Shown: positions 36,168 through 47,626, counted from the stretch's first letter. The stretch: 64,000 nucleotides of DNA from Aquamicrobium aerolatum DSM 21857 (GCF_900113935.1 NZ_FORF01000010.1:1-64000); one strand, 5' to 3'. The notes: generated by a model not told the origin, from the sequence alone. A program made the numbers and translations.

Positions 36168-37001
36168 TCAGTCGCCCGCGACGAAAAACAGCCAGCGACC
36201 TTCGGGTGAAATCCCCACCCGGTAGAAGATATAGGCGCCGAAGTTCTTCATGTCCTCATAGTCGCCAGCGGTGACCAGCTTGAACAGTTCGACACGCTGG
36301 CGCTTGTCGAGCGAGTCAAGCGGCACGGCGAAGAAATACGGCCACACATACATCTCGGTCGGTTCGCCCGCTTCCAGATGCACATAACCAGCCGACATCA
36401 CCTCATAGAGAATCGCCAGAATTTCCTGCCCGTCATCGTCGCCGGAAAGCTCGCGCAGGAACGTGATCGGGTCTTCCGGCAGATCTCCAAAGGAGAGCTG
36501 CGTGCCTTCATCACCAACTTCGAGAATGGGGCGCAAATTCTCCATCTCACCGGTCAGCGCAGCTTCGATGATCAGTTTGCGCATGCGCGCGACCGGCTCC
36601 GGCAACAGCTCGATGTCGTAGGATATTTCCGCCGTCGGCTCGCCATTGGCCTCTTCGTCGGTGGGGGCCACCGCATGCGGCGCGCGTGGCGTCACGATCG
36701 GGTCGGGCAGGGGCACTGTCATGTCGCGCGGCGGCCGGGGAGCCTCGACCTCGTCGGTGGCTGGCGCAGGGTCCGGCGATGCTGGCTTGGTTGGTTCCGC
36801 CTGAACCGGCGGCAGCGTCTGGCGCTGGATCTCGTCGTTGGGCGCGGTTTCTTCAGCCGGAACCGGCACGTCCTCTTCCGGTATTTCACTCAGGGCCATC
36901 GCCTGCGATGACACCATGAGGCCAGCCAGGAAAAGACAGATCGCACTGCCGCGCTTCAAAGCTGGAAGATCGGGGAAAAGTCTGCTCGGTCTTGCCGTCA
37001 T
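36168..37001 (-). CDS. Conserved secreted protein of unknown function
   Basis: 277 residues. A signal peptide of about 36 residues (hydrophobic GSAICLFLAGLMVSSQAMA) is followed by a Pro/Glu/Ala-rich linker to about residue 120 and a folded C-terminal domain (MRKLIIEAALTGEMENLRPI, TFLRELSGDDDGQEILAILY, FFAVPLDSLDKRQRVELFKL, ending GISPEGRWLFFVAGD). I do not recognise a named family, though the C-terminal part looks well structured. It is probably periplasmic. The codon pattern is like that of its neighbours. Confidence 0.75.
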   Translation of the reverse strand: MTARPSRLFPDLPALKRGSAICLFLAGLMVSSQAMALSEIPEEDVPVPAEETAPNDEIQRQTLPPVQAEPTKPASPDPAPATDEVEAPRPPRDMTVPLPDPIVTPRAPHAVAPTDEEANGEPTAEISYDIELLPEPVARMRKLIIEAALTGEMENLRPILEVGDEGTQLSFGDLPEDPITFLRELSGDDDGQEILAILYEVMSAGYVHLEAGEPTEMYVWPYFFAVPLDSLDKRQRVELFKLVTAGDYEDMKNFGAYIFYRVGISPEGRWLFFVAGD

Positions 37002-37084
37002 GCCATCGTCACTCCGCCTGTGAGGACAACACCATAGAGCAAAAAGGGGGAGGGAAGAAAACTAATCATCCTCTCCCTGTCGCA

Positions 37085-37351
37085 TCAGTGGATCCGCAGG
37101 TCCGAATCAAACTCGCCGGCAATCAGGCGGTCGCGCATGCGCTCCAGCAGGGCGAGCGCCCCGGCCTCATCGCTGGCGCGGATCAGTTCGCCAAGTGCGG
37201 TCGCGATAGCTGCTTCGGCCATGATATCGGCTTCAATGCCTGCCGCGCGGCCTTCTGCCCATGCGTCCTCGTAGCTTTCAACTGCCGAGAGTCGCTTTTC
37301 TTCACGCAGAAGACGGTCGATGTCGTTAAGACCCTGTTCCATACGTTCCAC
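37085..37351 (-). CDS. Small conserved protein of unknown function
   Basis: 88 residues, almost wholly alpha-helical and acidic (NDIDRLLREEKRLSAVESYE, EGRAAGIEADIMAEAAIATA, then LLERMRDRLIAGEFDSDLRI). No signal peptide or known motif. It lies in the cytoplasm by composition. A full CtrA-type box lies 42 nt upstream (37393-37408), the best clue to its role: possible cell-cycle control. Confidence 0.7.
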   Translation of the reverse strand: MERMEQGLNDIDRLLREEKRLSAVESYEDAWAEGRAAGIEADIMAEAAIATALGELIRASDEAGALALLERMRDRLIAGEFDSDLRIH

Positions 37352-37392
37352 CCATGGCCGCCCGCCGGACTGATTCCGGCATGCATAATCCT

Positions 37393-37408
37393 TTAACGTC
37401 CCATTAAC
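37393..37408. promoter_or_regulatory. Candidate CtrA binding site
   Basis: TTAA-CGTCCCA-TTAAC matches the alphaproteobacterial CtrA consensus TTAA-N7-TTAAC exactly. It is in the 172-nt gap between the TIGR02301-type gene and the 88-residue gene, 42 nt before the latter's start codon. Confidence 0.55.
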
Positions 37409-37523
37409 AGTTCTACCACGGGAAATAAGGCACGGGTTGCCCGAATTCTTTAAAAGTTAACACAATCTTTCCGGCAGTTAGCGCCGCGAATGCATGTGGC
37501 TGGTCGGAAGGGCCGGATAGGGC

Positions 37524-37904
37524 TCAGTTGCCGAATCGCGAGGCAGTATCGCGGGTTAGCGCCGCGCCTTCGTGCATATAGCGGTTAATCGCTTCCAGAG
37601 CCGAGGCCGTGCAGGTCTCATAGGCATTGGCAAACCCGCTATAGCCGCGATTGAAACTGGCGACGAAGCGGGCGCGTCGTTCCTCATCGGGGTTTTCCGC
37701 TTCCAGCAGCGCTTCCATCTGGGCGCGCCAGTCCTGGCCGTTTTCGCCACACAGATTGCGCAGGAAATGCAGCGAGCCGAGGATTTCGGAAAGCCGCAGC
37801 AATTGCCCTTCGAATGGCGATTCGGCTGCACGCGCAGCGATCGGCCCCTGGCAGATGGCTGCAAGCAGCAGAAATGCAAAAATCGGACGCCGGCCTGGTC
37901 TCAT
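37524..37904 (-). CDS. TIGR02301 family secreted protein
   Basis: 126 residues. Signal peptide (FAFLLLAAICQGPIAARA) then a helical domain with two Cys (LHFLRNLCGENGQDWRAQME and YSGFANAYETCTASALEAIN) that could form a disulfide. This matches my memory of the TIGR02301/DUF2311 proteins confined to Rhizobiales; their function is unknown. Its start is 3 nt after the NUDIX stop, so the two form an operon. Confidence 0.8.
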   Translation of the reverse strand: MRPGRRPIFAFLLLAAICQGPIAARAAESPFEGQLLRLSEILGSLHFLRNLCGENGQDWRAQMEALLEAENPDEERRARFVASFNRGYSGFANAYETCTASALEAINRYMHEGAALTRDTASRFGN

Positions 37905-37907
37905 CTT

Positions 37908-38342
37908 CTATCGCGCCTGAACTGGCTGTTTCGTCTCGCATTCGCTGGCGATCTGCTCCGCGATTTCGAGAACCGAGTCGGCAAGCTGGAGCTTGCTCAT
38001 TTCGGCAATCGAAAACCAGTCGACCTCCGCGGCGTCGTCGCCCGCGCTGATCGTGCCGCCAACAAGTCGTGCGCCATGCACGCTCAGAACGAACTGGATC
38101 TGCGCCCGATCATCTTCATAAGGGATTTCCAGGTCAACGATATGGCGGATGTCGGCAAGTTCGGCCCCCGTCTCCTCGATGGCTTCCCGCCGCACCGCCT
38201 GTTCAAGACTTTCGCCATCCTCGACCTTGCCGCCGGGAAAGGCGTGAAGGCCATAGGCAGGCGGGCGGCCACGACGAACGAGCAGAAATCTGCCGCCATG
38301 AAAGACGGCCACCGAGACTGCCTTGATCGGTTTGGAATGCAT
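37908..38342 (-). CDS. NUDIX hydrolase
   Basis: 144 residues. A complete Nudix box (GX5EX7REUXEEXGU) is seen from GGKVEDGESL to EAIEETGAEL near residues 37-59. Substrate specificity (for example ADP-ribose or oxidised nucleotides) cannot be read. It is divergent from the DUF2799 lipoprotein gene with a 117-nt gap, and is followed 3 nt later by the TIGR02301-type gene. Confidence 0.88.
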   Translation of the reverse strand: MHSKPIKAVSVAVFHGGRFLLVRRGRPPAYGLHAFPGGKVEDGESLEQAVRREAIEETGAELADIRHIVDLEIPYEDDRAQIQFVLSVHGARLVGGTISAGDDAAEVDWFSIAEMSKLQLADSVLEIAEQIASECETKQPVQAR

Positions 38343-38459
38343 GGGCTGGAAGCTTTCTTCTTGTCTGTCGATCTGCGTTGCGGCAATCCTGTCTCAGACG
38401 CAAGGGGGCATGGCCGCTGGCAGTGCGCTCGTCTCGAACTAAGCAGGGGGCTTTTGTTC

Positions 38460-39041
38460 ATGTCAATTCTTCACGGTTCGTTGCGCGGCATTGCCACCTT
38501 GGTGGTCGTGCTTTTCGCGCTCACCTCATGCGCTACCCTCAACGAGGAGGAATGCCGCAGCGCCGATTGGCGCGAGCTTGGCCACCAGGACGGCGCTGCC
38601 GGCAAGACCATGTCGCACATTCAGGAGCACCGCCGTGCTTGTGGCGAGCACAAGCTTCCGGTTGACGAGCAGCAGTGGCATGCCGGCTGGGCGCAGGGTA
38701 TCCGTCTCTATTGCACGCCCGAAAATGGTCTGTTGCAGGGCAAGCAGGGCCGCAACTACCGCAATTCCTGCCCGGCAGACCTTAACGCGGGCTTTGAGTC
38801 TGCCTACATGGTGGCCAAGGCGCTGTACGATGCACGCAGCGCACGAGACACGGCCCAAAGAGACATGGACAGCCTTTTCGACGATCTTCGCCGCGCCGAA
38901 AAGCCGGAAGAGCGCAAGCGCATCGAGTACGAGATCGACTCGAAACGCTGGGCGCTACGGTCGGCCGAGCGCAGGGTCTACGATGCTGAAGGCGACTATG
39001 ACGTCTATGTCTCCTCGCGCGGCCTGATGTCCCGGCGCTGA
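38460..39041 (+). CDS. DUF2799 lipoprotein
   Basis: 193 residues. A lipoprotein signal peptide with lipobox LTSC (Cys at about residue 24) opens the protein. A DUF2799 core follows (CRSADWRELGHQDGAAGKTM, AGWAQGIRLYCTPENGLLQG, GFESAYMVAKALYDARSARD) and a coiled-coil C-terminal part. Function unknown; anchored in an envelope membrane. The ATG at 38460 has aggggg 9 nt upstream; the longer frame reaching back to 37572 is a shadow of the NUDIX and TIGR02301 genes. The next gene begins 3 nt after the stop. Confidence 0.85.
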   Translation: MSILHGSLRGIATLVVVLFALTSCATLNEEECRSADWRELGHQDGAAGKTMSHIQEHRRACGEHKLPVDEQQWHAGWAQGIRLYCTPENGLLQGKQGRNYRNSCPADLNAGFESAYMVAKALYDARSARDTAQRDMDSLFDDLRRAEKPEERKRIEYEIDSKRWALRSAERRVYDAEGDYDVYVSSRGLMSRR

Positions 39042-39044
39042 CCC

Positions 39045-39791
39045 ATGTGCGGACGGTTCGCTCTCACACATACACCCGAGCTGGTCGAAGCTGCCCTAGG
39101 CGCGCCGGTCGAAGCGTTCCCGCCGCGCTACAACATCGCGCCGACGCAGCCGATCATGGTGGTGGCTTCATCCGGCCCGCGCCCTGCGGGTTCCAACCTG
39201 CCCGACCGCCATGCGTTGCTGGTGCGCTGGGGTTTCATTCCCGACTGGGTCAAGGATGTGAAGGCGTTTCCGCTTCTCATCAATGCGCGTTCGGAAACCG
39301 CCGCAACCAAGGCGTCGTTTCGCGCCGCGATGCGCCACCGGCGGGTGCTCATTCCGGTCTCCGGTTTTTATGAATGGAAGGGCACCGGCAGCAAGGGCGC
39401 GCAACCCTACTGGATTCGGCCGCGTGATGGCGGCATCGTCGCCTTTGGCGGGTTGATGGAAACCTATGCCGAGCCGGGTGGCTCCGAGATCGACACGGCG
39501 GCGATTCTCACCACAGCCGCCAACAGCCAGATCGCCTCTATCCATGCGCGCATGCCCGTCGTGGTGCGCCCCGAACATTATGCGCGCTGGCTCGATTGCG
39601 TCCGCTCCGAGCCGCGCGACGTTGCCGACATCCTGGAGCCGGTCGAGCCGGACTTTTTCGAAGCGATCCCGATTTCCGACAAGGTCAACAAGGTCGCCAA
39701 TATCGGTCCGGACATTCAGGACCGCGTCGAGATCGCGGCCAAGCCGCAGCCGCCAAAGAAGCCCGAGAGCCGGCAATTCGATCTGTTCTGA
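39045..39791 (+). CDS. SOS response-associated peptidase (SRAP/YedK, HMCES-like)
   Basis: 248 residues. The catalytic Cys is residue 2 (MCGRFALTHTPE). The family also shows PPRYNIAPTQ, INARSETAATKASFRAAMRH, PVSGFYEWKG and the conserved His in ASIHARMPVVV. It forms a covalent, protective crosslink with abasic sites in single-stranded DNA. It follows the lipoprotein gene closely, but a functional link is not obvious. Confidence 0.93.
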   Translation: MCGRFALTHTPELVEAALGAPVEAFPPRYNIAPTQPIMVVASSGPRPAGSNLPDRHALLVRWGFIPDWVKDVKAFPLLINARSETAATKASFRAAMRHRRVLIPVSGFYEWKGTGSKGAQPYWIRPRDGGIVAFGGLMETYAEPGGSEIDTAAILTTAANSQIASIHARMPVVVRPEHYARWLDCVRSEPRDVADILEPVEPDFFEAIPISDKVNKVANIGPDIQDRVEIAAKPQPPKKPESRQFDLF

Positions 39792-39858
39792 GCCGTGCCG
39801 CGCATCTTCCGCTGTCTGGCCTATTGCAAGCGCCAGCATCGACGGGCAATTGAGCGCG

Positions 39859-40476
39859 ATGTCAGATGCTCTCGCTCCCGCCTTCATTTCCGGTTTCTTC
39901 CTCGGCCTTTCACTGATCGTCGCGATTGGCGCGCAGAACGCGTTCATCCTGCGTCAGGGCCTGTTGCGCCAGCACGTCTTCATCCTGTGCCTGATCTGTG
40001 CGCTGTCCGACGCGCTGTTGATCGCAGCCGGGGTAGCGGGTCTTGGAACCTTGATCTCCGGTTCACCCTCGCTGATCCTGGTGGTGACGATAGGTGGCGC
40101 GCTGTTCCTGTTCGCTTACGCGCTGATCGCGTTTCGCCGGGCATGGAAGCCGCAGGCAATGGTTGCGGCGGAGCGTGGCCGGAGTGATCTCAGGGCCGCT
40201 ATCGCGGCCTGCCTCGCCTTCACCTTCCTCAACCCGCATGTCTATCTCGACACTGTCGTCCTGCTCGGCTCGTTGTCGGGCCAATATGACGGTGCGGCGC
40301 GGGTGGCCTACGGCGTCGGCGCGTGCCTCGCCTCGTTCGTCTGGTTCTTCAGCCTTGGCTATGGCGCACGGCTGTTGCAGCCGGTGTTCGAGCGGCCGGC
40401 TGCCTGGCGCGTGCTGGATATCCTGATCGGCCTCGTGATGTGTGCAATCGGCGTGAGCCTTCTACGCAGCCTTTGA
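39859..40476 (+). CDS. LysE/ArgO-type amino acid exporter
   Basis: 205 residues with six membrane helices. LIVAIGAQNAFILRQGLLRQ and the FTFLNPHVYLDTVVLLGSL segment are the LysE family signatures. It exports basic amino acids such as lysine or arginine in characterised members. Start ATG at 39859; there is a 67-nt gap after the SRAP gene. Its 3' end overlaps a convergent small gene by 15 nt. No LysG-type regulator is adjacent. Confidence 0.9.
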   Translation: MSDALAPAFISGFFLGLSLIVAIGAQNAFILRQGLLRQHVFILCLICALSDALLIAAGVAGLGTLISGSPSLILVVTIGGALFLFAYALIAFRRAWKPQAMVAAERGRSDLRAAIAACLAFTFLNPHVYLDTVVLLGSLSGQYDGAARVAYGVGACLASFVWFFSLGYGARLLQPVFERPAAWRVLDILIGLVMCAIGVSLLRSL

Positions 40477-40653
40477 GGCAAGCTCCTGCTGCTCGGTATC
40501 GCGCTTTTGTTGGGCGTATACCAGCGCCGCCAGAAGAGCCGCCGAGCCGATCTGGCCATAATGCGCCGTCAGGTCGGCATAGCGTGCGCGTCGTGCGCGC
40601 TCATGTTCAGCTTCCAGTGCCGGGTTGGTGTGGTGTGTCATCTCATTCCCCAT
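40462..40653 (-). CDS. Small protein of unknown function
   Basis: 63 residues. A polar charged N-terminal part (ALEAEHERARRARYADLTAH) is followed by a weakly hydrophobic helix (GQIGSAALLAALVYAQQKRD). No family recognised. It has a plausible aa composition and a convergent position, overlapping the LysE 3' end by 15 nt. The region beyond its start (40654-40983) is the cysS upstream region. Confidence 0.5.
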   Translation of the reverse strand: MGNEMTHHTNPALEAEHERARRARYADLTAHYGQIGSAALLAALVYAQQKRDTEQQELASKAA

Positions 40654-40825
40654 ATGCGCGCAAACACGCGTGTTTCAGATGCGTTGAGGCTGAGCGCTGA
40701 ATTGGACCAAAGATTGGTCCGCAAAGGGCAATCTGGTGAGATCAACGGCCACTTTCCGTTACATATTTAATAAACTCTTAGCGGTCTTCTTGGCGAATTC
40801 GTTGCGTGTAGCTTCGGTATCACCC

Positions 40826-40854
40826 TTGACGGCAAACCGGACGGGCGCGATAAA
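40826..40854 (+). promoter_or_regulatory. Candidate sigma-70 promoter upstream of cysS
   Basis: TTGACG at 40826-40831, a 17-nt spacer, and GATAAA at 40849-40854. Both boxes are close to the housekeeping consensus TTGACA/TATAAT. The start of transcription is predicted near 40861, 123 nt before the cysS ATG. Confidence 0.55.
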
Positions 40855-40860
40855 GCAGCT

Positions 40861-40948
40861 ATGAAAACGACTTTCGCCATTTTCGGCATCTGCATTATTG
40901 GCTAGCGTGCTCGCTGGTCTGGCCGTTTTCGTCTTCTCGACAGGATAG
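40861..40948 (+). pseudogene. Frameshifted small membrane ORF before cysS
   Basis: The ATG at 40861 opens MKTTFAIFGICIIG and then a TAG. Shifting by one base, the next frame continues as ALLASVLAGLAVFVFSTG and stops at 40946-40948. Together they would form a 28-residue single-helix membrane peptide. No ribosome binding site is seen; the predicted transcription start coincides with the ATG, so it would be leaderless. Either a broken small gene, a sequencing slip, or chance. Confidence 0.35.
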
Positions 40949-40983
40949 GATAAACGCCCCGGCCAGCTGGCCAGGGAGAATCC

Positions 40984-42498
40984 ATGTCTGAATCCGTCGC
41001 CACCTTGCGGCTCTACAACACGCTCACCCGGACGAAGGAGGATTTTGCTCCGATCGATCCGAAGAACGTGCGCATGTATGTGTGCGGACCGACAGTCTAC
41101 GACTTCGCCCATATCGGTAATGCGCGTCCGGTCATCGTCTTTGACGTGCTGAACCGCCTGCTGCGCCATGTCTACGGCGAAGCGCACGTCACCTATGTGC
41201 GCAACATCACCGACGTCGACGACAAGATCAACGCGCGTGCCCTGCGCGATTTCGGCAACGACATTTCGTCGGGTGCGCTGTCCCTTAACGCCGCCATACG
41301 CAAGGTCACCGAAAAGACCGCGACGCAGTTCCACGCCGACGTGAAGCGTCTCGGCTGCCTCGAGCCGGATTTCGAGCCGCGCGCCACCGAGCATATCGAC
41401 GGCATGGTAGAGATGGCGCAGGCTCTGATCGACAAGGGCAACGCCTATGTCGCGACCGGCGCGGAAGGCCGCGAAGTGCTGTTCGACGTCTCGTCGATGC
41501 CCGATTACGGCAAGCTCTCCAACCGCAGGCTGGACGAGCAGCAGGCCGGTGCGCGCATCGAGATCAAGGATCACAAGCGCAACCCCGGCGACTTCGTGCT
41601 GTGGAAGGAAAGCGCCGCGGACCAGCCTGGCTGGCCGGCTCATTTCCACGCCGACGGGCAGCATCTCGACATCTATGGCCGCCCCGGCTGGCACATCGAA
41701 TGCTCGGTGATGAGCGCGCACCATCTCGGCAACGAGTTCGACATTCATGGCGGCGGCCTCGACCTGATCTTCCCGCACCATGAAAACGAGATCGCCCAGT
41801 CGCGTTGCGCCCATGGCACGGCGCACATGGCGAGCGTGTGGATGCACAACGGCTTCGTGCAGGTCGAAGGCCGCAAGATGTCGAAGTCGGAAGGCAATTT
41901 CGTCACCATCAACGAACTGCTCGACACCGACAAGTTCGGCGGCCGCAAATGGCCGGGCGAAGTCCTGCGCCTTGCCATGCTGATGACCCACTATCGCGAG
42001 CCGATCGACTTTTCGGTGCGCCGGTTGGAAGAAGCAGAAAGCATAATAAAAAACTGGCGAACCGCGATTTCAGTAGCTTTACGTTCTCGTGAGTTTTCCT
42101 GCGTGGAGGACATACGATCTACATTCGTTGTTCGTGAAGTTCTGGAAAATTTAGGTAATGATCTCGACACTTATTCGGCTATTCGCGCGCTATCCGGAAA
42201 TTTAAGGTGGCTAGTTAAAGTCGGAGCCGACGAGAGGCCAGAGATTATGCCGTTGTTGGCGAGTCTCAAGCTGTTAGGCTTTGAAAATCTCATTGAAAAT
42301 GTTGTGAATTCGCGCACGTCGGCGGAACAACCAGAACTCGTTGCGAAAATCGAAGAACGTCTCGATTTCATCCGCAACAAGAACTGGAGCGAAGCCGACC
42401 GGATTCGCGATGAACTTGCAGCTCAGGGCGTACAACTCAAGGACGGCAAGGACCCGGCAACGGGCGAGCGCGTCACCACATGGGAAGTAATCCGATGA
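40984..42498 (+). CDS. cysS: Cysteinyl-tRNA synthetase
   Basis: 504 residues. Class I motifs: [17 protein letters not shown] (HIGH-like) near 35-50 and [11 protein letters not shown] (KMSKS) near 297-307, with the zinc site residues (Cys34, [10 protein letters not shown] region, HHENEI). It charges tRNA-Cys. The catalytic half is ordinary for Rhizobiales. From about codon 352 (42040) to 460 (42360) the DNA changes: by hand count 46% G+C over 42061-42360 against 65% in 41941-42000, with rare codons such as tta, cta, ata and agg. The protein stays in frame and ends normally ([20 protein letters not shown]). The middle of the anticodon-binding region may therefore come from another lineage. Confidence 0.95.
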   Translation: MSESVATLRLYNTLTRTKEDFAPIDPKNVRMYVCGPTVYDFAHIGNARPVIVFDVLNRLLRHVYGEAHVTYVRNITDVDDKINARALRDFGNDISSGALSLNAAIRKVTEKTATQFHADVKRLGCLEPDFEPRATEHIDGMVEMAQALIDKGNAYVATGAEGREVLFDVSSMPDYGKLSNRRLDEQQAGARIEIKDHKRNPGDFVLWKESAADQPGWPAHFHADGQHLDIYGRPGWHIECSVMSAHHLGNEFDIHGGGLDLIFPHHENEIAQSRCAHGTAHMASVWMHNGFVQVEGRKMSKSEGNFVTINELLDTDKFGGRKWPGEVLRLAMLMTHYREPIDFSVRRLEEAESIIKNWRTAISVALRSREFSCVEDIRSTFVVREVLENLGNDLDTYSAIRALSGNLRWLVKVGADERPEIMPLLASLKLLGFENLIENVVNSRTSAEQPELVAKIEERLDFIRNKNWSEADRIRDELAAQGVQLKDGKDPATGERVTTWEVIR

Positions 42499-42878
42499 TT
42501 GATCATACCGGCATACCTGTTTCCAACTGGGCGAGCGCGCAGGCGTTTTACGATGCGGCTTTCGCGCCGCTCGGCATCAAGCTGTTGAGCATTGTTCCCG
42601 AACAATTCACCGGCGGCGTCAAGGTCGGCGGCTATGGCCGCACCAAGCCGGATTTCTGGCTGAACGAGAGCGGCGAGACCGGCCCCGGACGTCACTACGC
42701 CTTTACGGCCAGCAGCCGCGCCGAGGTGGATGCCTTCTACGCCGCCGCGATTGCTGCCGGCGGACGTGACAATGGCGCGCCGGGGCCGCGGCCCCATTAC
42801 CACGAGAACTACTACGGCGCTTTCGTGTTCGATCCGGATGGCAACAACATCGAGGCCGTCTGTCACGCGCCGGAATAG
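42495..42878 (+). CDS. VOC-family (glyoxalase/bleomycin resistance-like) protein
   Basis: 127 residues. Begins [20 protein letters not shown] with the metal-binding His in the first beta strand, and ends [14 protein letters not shown] with the second conserved acid. [16 protein letters not shown] is typical of this VOC branch. Reaction unknown. It starts in a 4-nt overlap with cysS. Confidence 0.88.
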   Translation: MIDHTGIPVSNWASAQAFYDAAFAPLGIKLLSIVPEQFTGGVKVGGYGRTKPDFWLNESGETGPGRHYAFTASSRAEVDAFYAAAIAAGGRDNGAPGPRPHYHENYYGAFVFDPDGNNIEAVCHAPE

Positions 42879-42883
42879 GGGCG

Positions 42884-45938
<3,055 letters not shown>

Positions 45939-45955
45939 GCCGGGACGTCGGCTCC

Positions 45956-46066
45956 CATTGTTCAATGGAATTCCACCAACGCATCAGTTTTATGCGCTGG
46001 TTGGGATTGTTGTCGCAGGGTAAGCCCTTGCGGGACGAACCGGATTGGCAGGGCACACAAGTGCCC
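45956..46066 (+). promoter_or_regulatory. Hairpin-rich leader between cimA and rarD
   Basis: Three potential stems: ccattg / caatgg around 45956-45969; an interrupted stem using ccaacgcat and atgcgctggttgg around 45976-46004; and gggcac / gtgccc at 46051-46056 and 46061-46066. The last two follow each other closely before rarD. I recognise no known riboswitch. Confidence 0.35.
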
Positions 46067-46089
46067 GCCACCAGCAAGAGAAGAGCAAC

Positions 46090-47031
46090 ATGCAGGAGAA
46101 CGCGGCGGTTGGCGCCGAAAGCACCAGTGCGAGCGAAGACGCTTCGTCATCGCGTGGCCTGGGTTTCGCGGTGCTTTCCTACCTCATGTGGGGGACGCTG
46201 CCGCTTTACATGAAGGCGGTTGATTTCATCCCCGCTGTCGAAGTCGTCGCGCATCGCGTGCTGTGGTCCTTGCCGGTTGCCGGTGTCATTCTTCTCGCCC
46301 TCGGTCGCACCGCGGATATCAAGGCGGCGCTGCGCGAGCCGCGCACGATGCTGATGGCGGCGCTGACGGCTGCGATCATTTCGGCCAATTGGGCGATCTA
46401 TGTCTGGGCAATTGCGGTGGATCGCACGGTCGAGGCGGCGCTGGGCTATTACATCAACCCGCTGATGACGGTCCTTCTCGGTGCCGCGCTGTTGGGTGAG
46501 CGACTGAACCGCTACCAGATGGTCGCCGTCGCGCTTGCCGTACTAGCGGTTGTGATCTTGACGGTGGATGCCGGCGGCTTGCCATGGGTGTCCTTGGCGC
46601 TCGCCGGAACCTTCGCCGCCTATGGCTATTTGCGCAAGACGCTTCCGGTTGGCCCAAGTCAGGGCTTTTTCCTCGAGGTGATGCTTCTTGCCCTGCCGAG
46701 CCTTGGCTATGTCATCTGGCTTGAGACATCGGGGCAGGGGCACTTCTTCGCCGATGGCGGCGCGAATGTAACGCTGATGATGCTGGCCGGGCCGGTGACG
46801 GCGATTCCGCTGATCCTCTACGGCATCGGCGCGAAGGCGCTGCGCATCTCGACCGTCGGCATCCTGCAATATATCTCGCCGACGATCATCGCGCTGATGG
46901 CGGTGTTCATATTCGGCGAGCCGTTCGGGCCGGTCCGAGTGGTTGCGTTTGCCCTCATCTGGGCCGGCCTGGCGCTTTACACATGGTCCATGTTTTATGG
47001 TCCCGGAAAGGCGGTCAAAGCCGGTCGATGA
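46090..47031 (+). CDS. rarD: RarD-type EamA/DMT transporter
   Basis: 313 residues with ten membrane helices. RarD traits: GFAVLSYLMWGTLPLYMKAV, VEVVAHRVLWSLPVAGVILL, and the ISANWAIYVWAIAVDRTVEA and ALGYYINPLMTVLLGAALLG runs. It belongs to the drug/metabolite transporter superfamily; substrate unknown (a chloramphenicol link in older work is weak). The start at 46090 is preferred; an earlier in-frame ATG at 46045 lies inside the hairpin-rich leader. Its last 17 nt overlap the convergent LOG gene. Confidence 0.9.
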   Translation: MQENAAVGAESTSASEDASSSRGLGFAVLSYLMWGTLPLYMKAVDFIPAVEVVAHRVLWSLPVAGVILLALGRTADIKAALREPRTMLMAALTAAIISANWAIYVWAIAVDRTVEAALGYYINPLMTVLLGAALLGERLNRYQMVAVALAVLAVVILTVDAGGLPWVSLALAGTFAAYGYLRKTLPVGPSQGFFLEVMLLALPSLGYVIWLETSGQGHFFADGGANVTLMMLAGPVTAIPLILYGIGAKALRISTVGILQYISPTIIALMAVFIFGEPFGPVRVVAFALIWAGLALYTWSMFYGPGKAVKAGR

Positions 47032-47626
47032 CCCTGGCGTCGCCTTCCGAAGGCGAGCCCGATCCGGCCGCTTCCGCCAGGATTGCCGGCACGATCGCCG
47101 CGACATCGTCGATCATCAAGGGCTGAACAAGATGGCCGGTATGAACGAACCCCTCGCCACGCATATGGTCGAGCAGGGTCATCATCGGGTTCCAGAAGCC
47201 ATTGACGTTACCGAACACGATCGGCTTCTTGTGGCGGCCAAGCTGCGCCCAGGTCATGATCTCGATCACTTCCTCCAGCGTGCCGATACCGCCCGGAAGC
47301 GCGACGAAGGCGTCCGATTTTTCGAACATGGCGTGCTTGCGCTGGTGCATGTTCTCGGTGACGATGGTTTCGTCGAGCTGGGTCAGCGCGGTTTCCGTCG
47401 CCTCGCGGTTCATCAGGAAGCGCGGGATGATGCCCGTCACCGGACCGCCGGCATCCATGGTGCCTTTTGCGACCGCTCCCATGATGCCCTTGTTGCCGCC
47501 GCCATAGACCAGGCGCAGCCCTGCGCCAGCTATCGAACGACCGAGCTGATAGCCCGCTTCCATGTAGATATCGCCCTGCCCGGGGGAAGAGCCGCAATAG
47601 ACGCAAATTGATCGAATCAGGTTCAT
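47015..47626 (-). CDS. LOG-family nucleotide phosphoribohydrolase (TIGR00730)
   Basis: 203 residues. The family signature is complete: SICVYCGSSPG, LVYGGGNKGIMGAVA and ALPGGIGTLEEVIEIMTWAQ. LOG enzymes release free bases such as adenine or cytokinins from nucleoside 5'-monophosphates. In rhizobia such proteins have been linked to cytokinin activation but also to general nucleotide salvage; this case is open. Convergent with rarD. Confidence 0.91.
   Translation of the reverse strand: MNLIRSICVYCGSSPGQGDIYMEAGYQLGRSIAGAGLRLVYGGGNKGIMGAVAKGTMDAGGPVTGIIPRFLMNREATETALTQLDETIVTENMHQRKHAMFEKSDAFVALPGGIGTLEEVIEIMTWAQLGRHKKPIVFGNVNGFWNPMMTLLDHMRGEGFVHTGHLVQPLMIDDVAAIVPAILAEAAGSGSPSEGDARVIDRL

Noticed and set aside
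37572-38459. Upstream extension of the DUF2799 frame
   Set aside because: The first 296 codons are antisense to the NUDIX and TIGR02301-type genes; the lipoprotein signal sequence and ribosome binding site place the real start at 38460.
40855-40983. T-box riboswitch upstream of cysS
   Set aside because: T-boxes are essentially a Gram-positive device, and no T-box sequence or specifier loop is visible.
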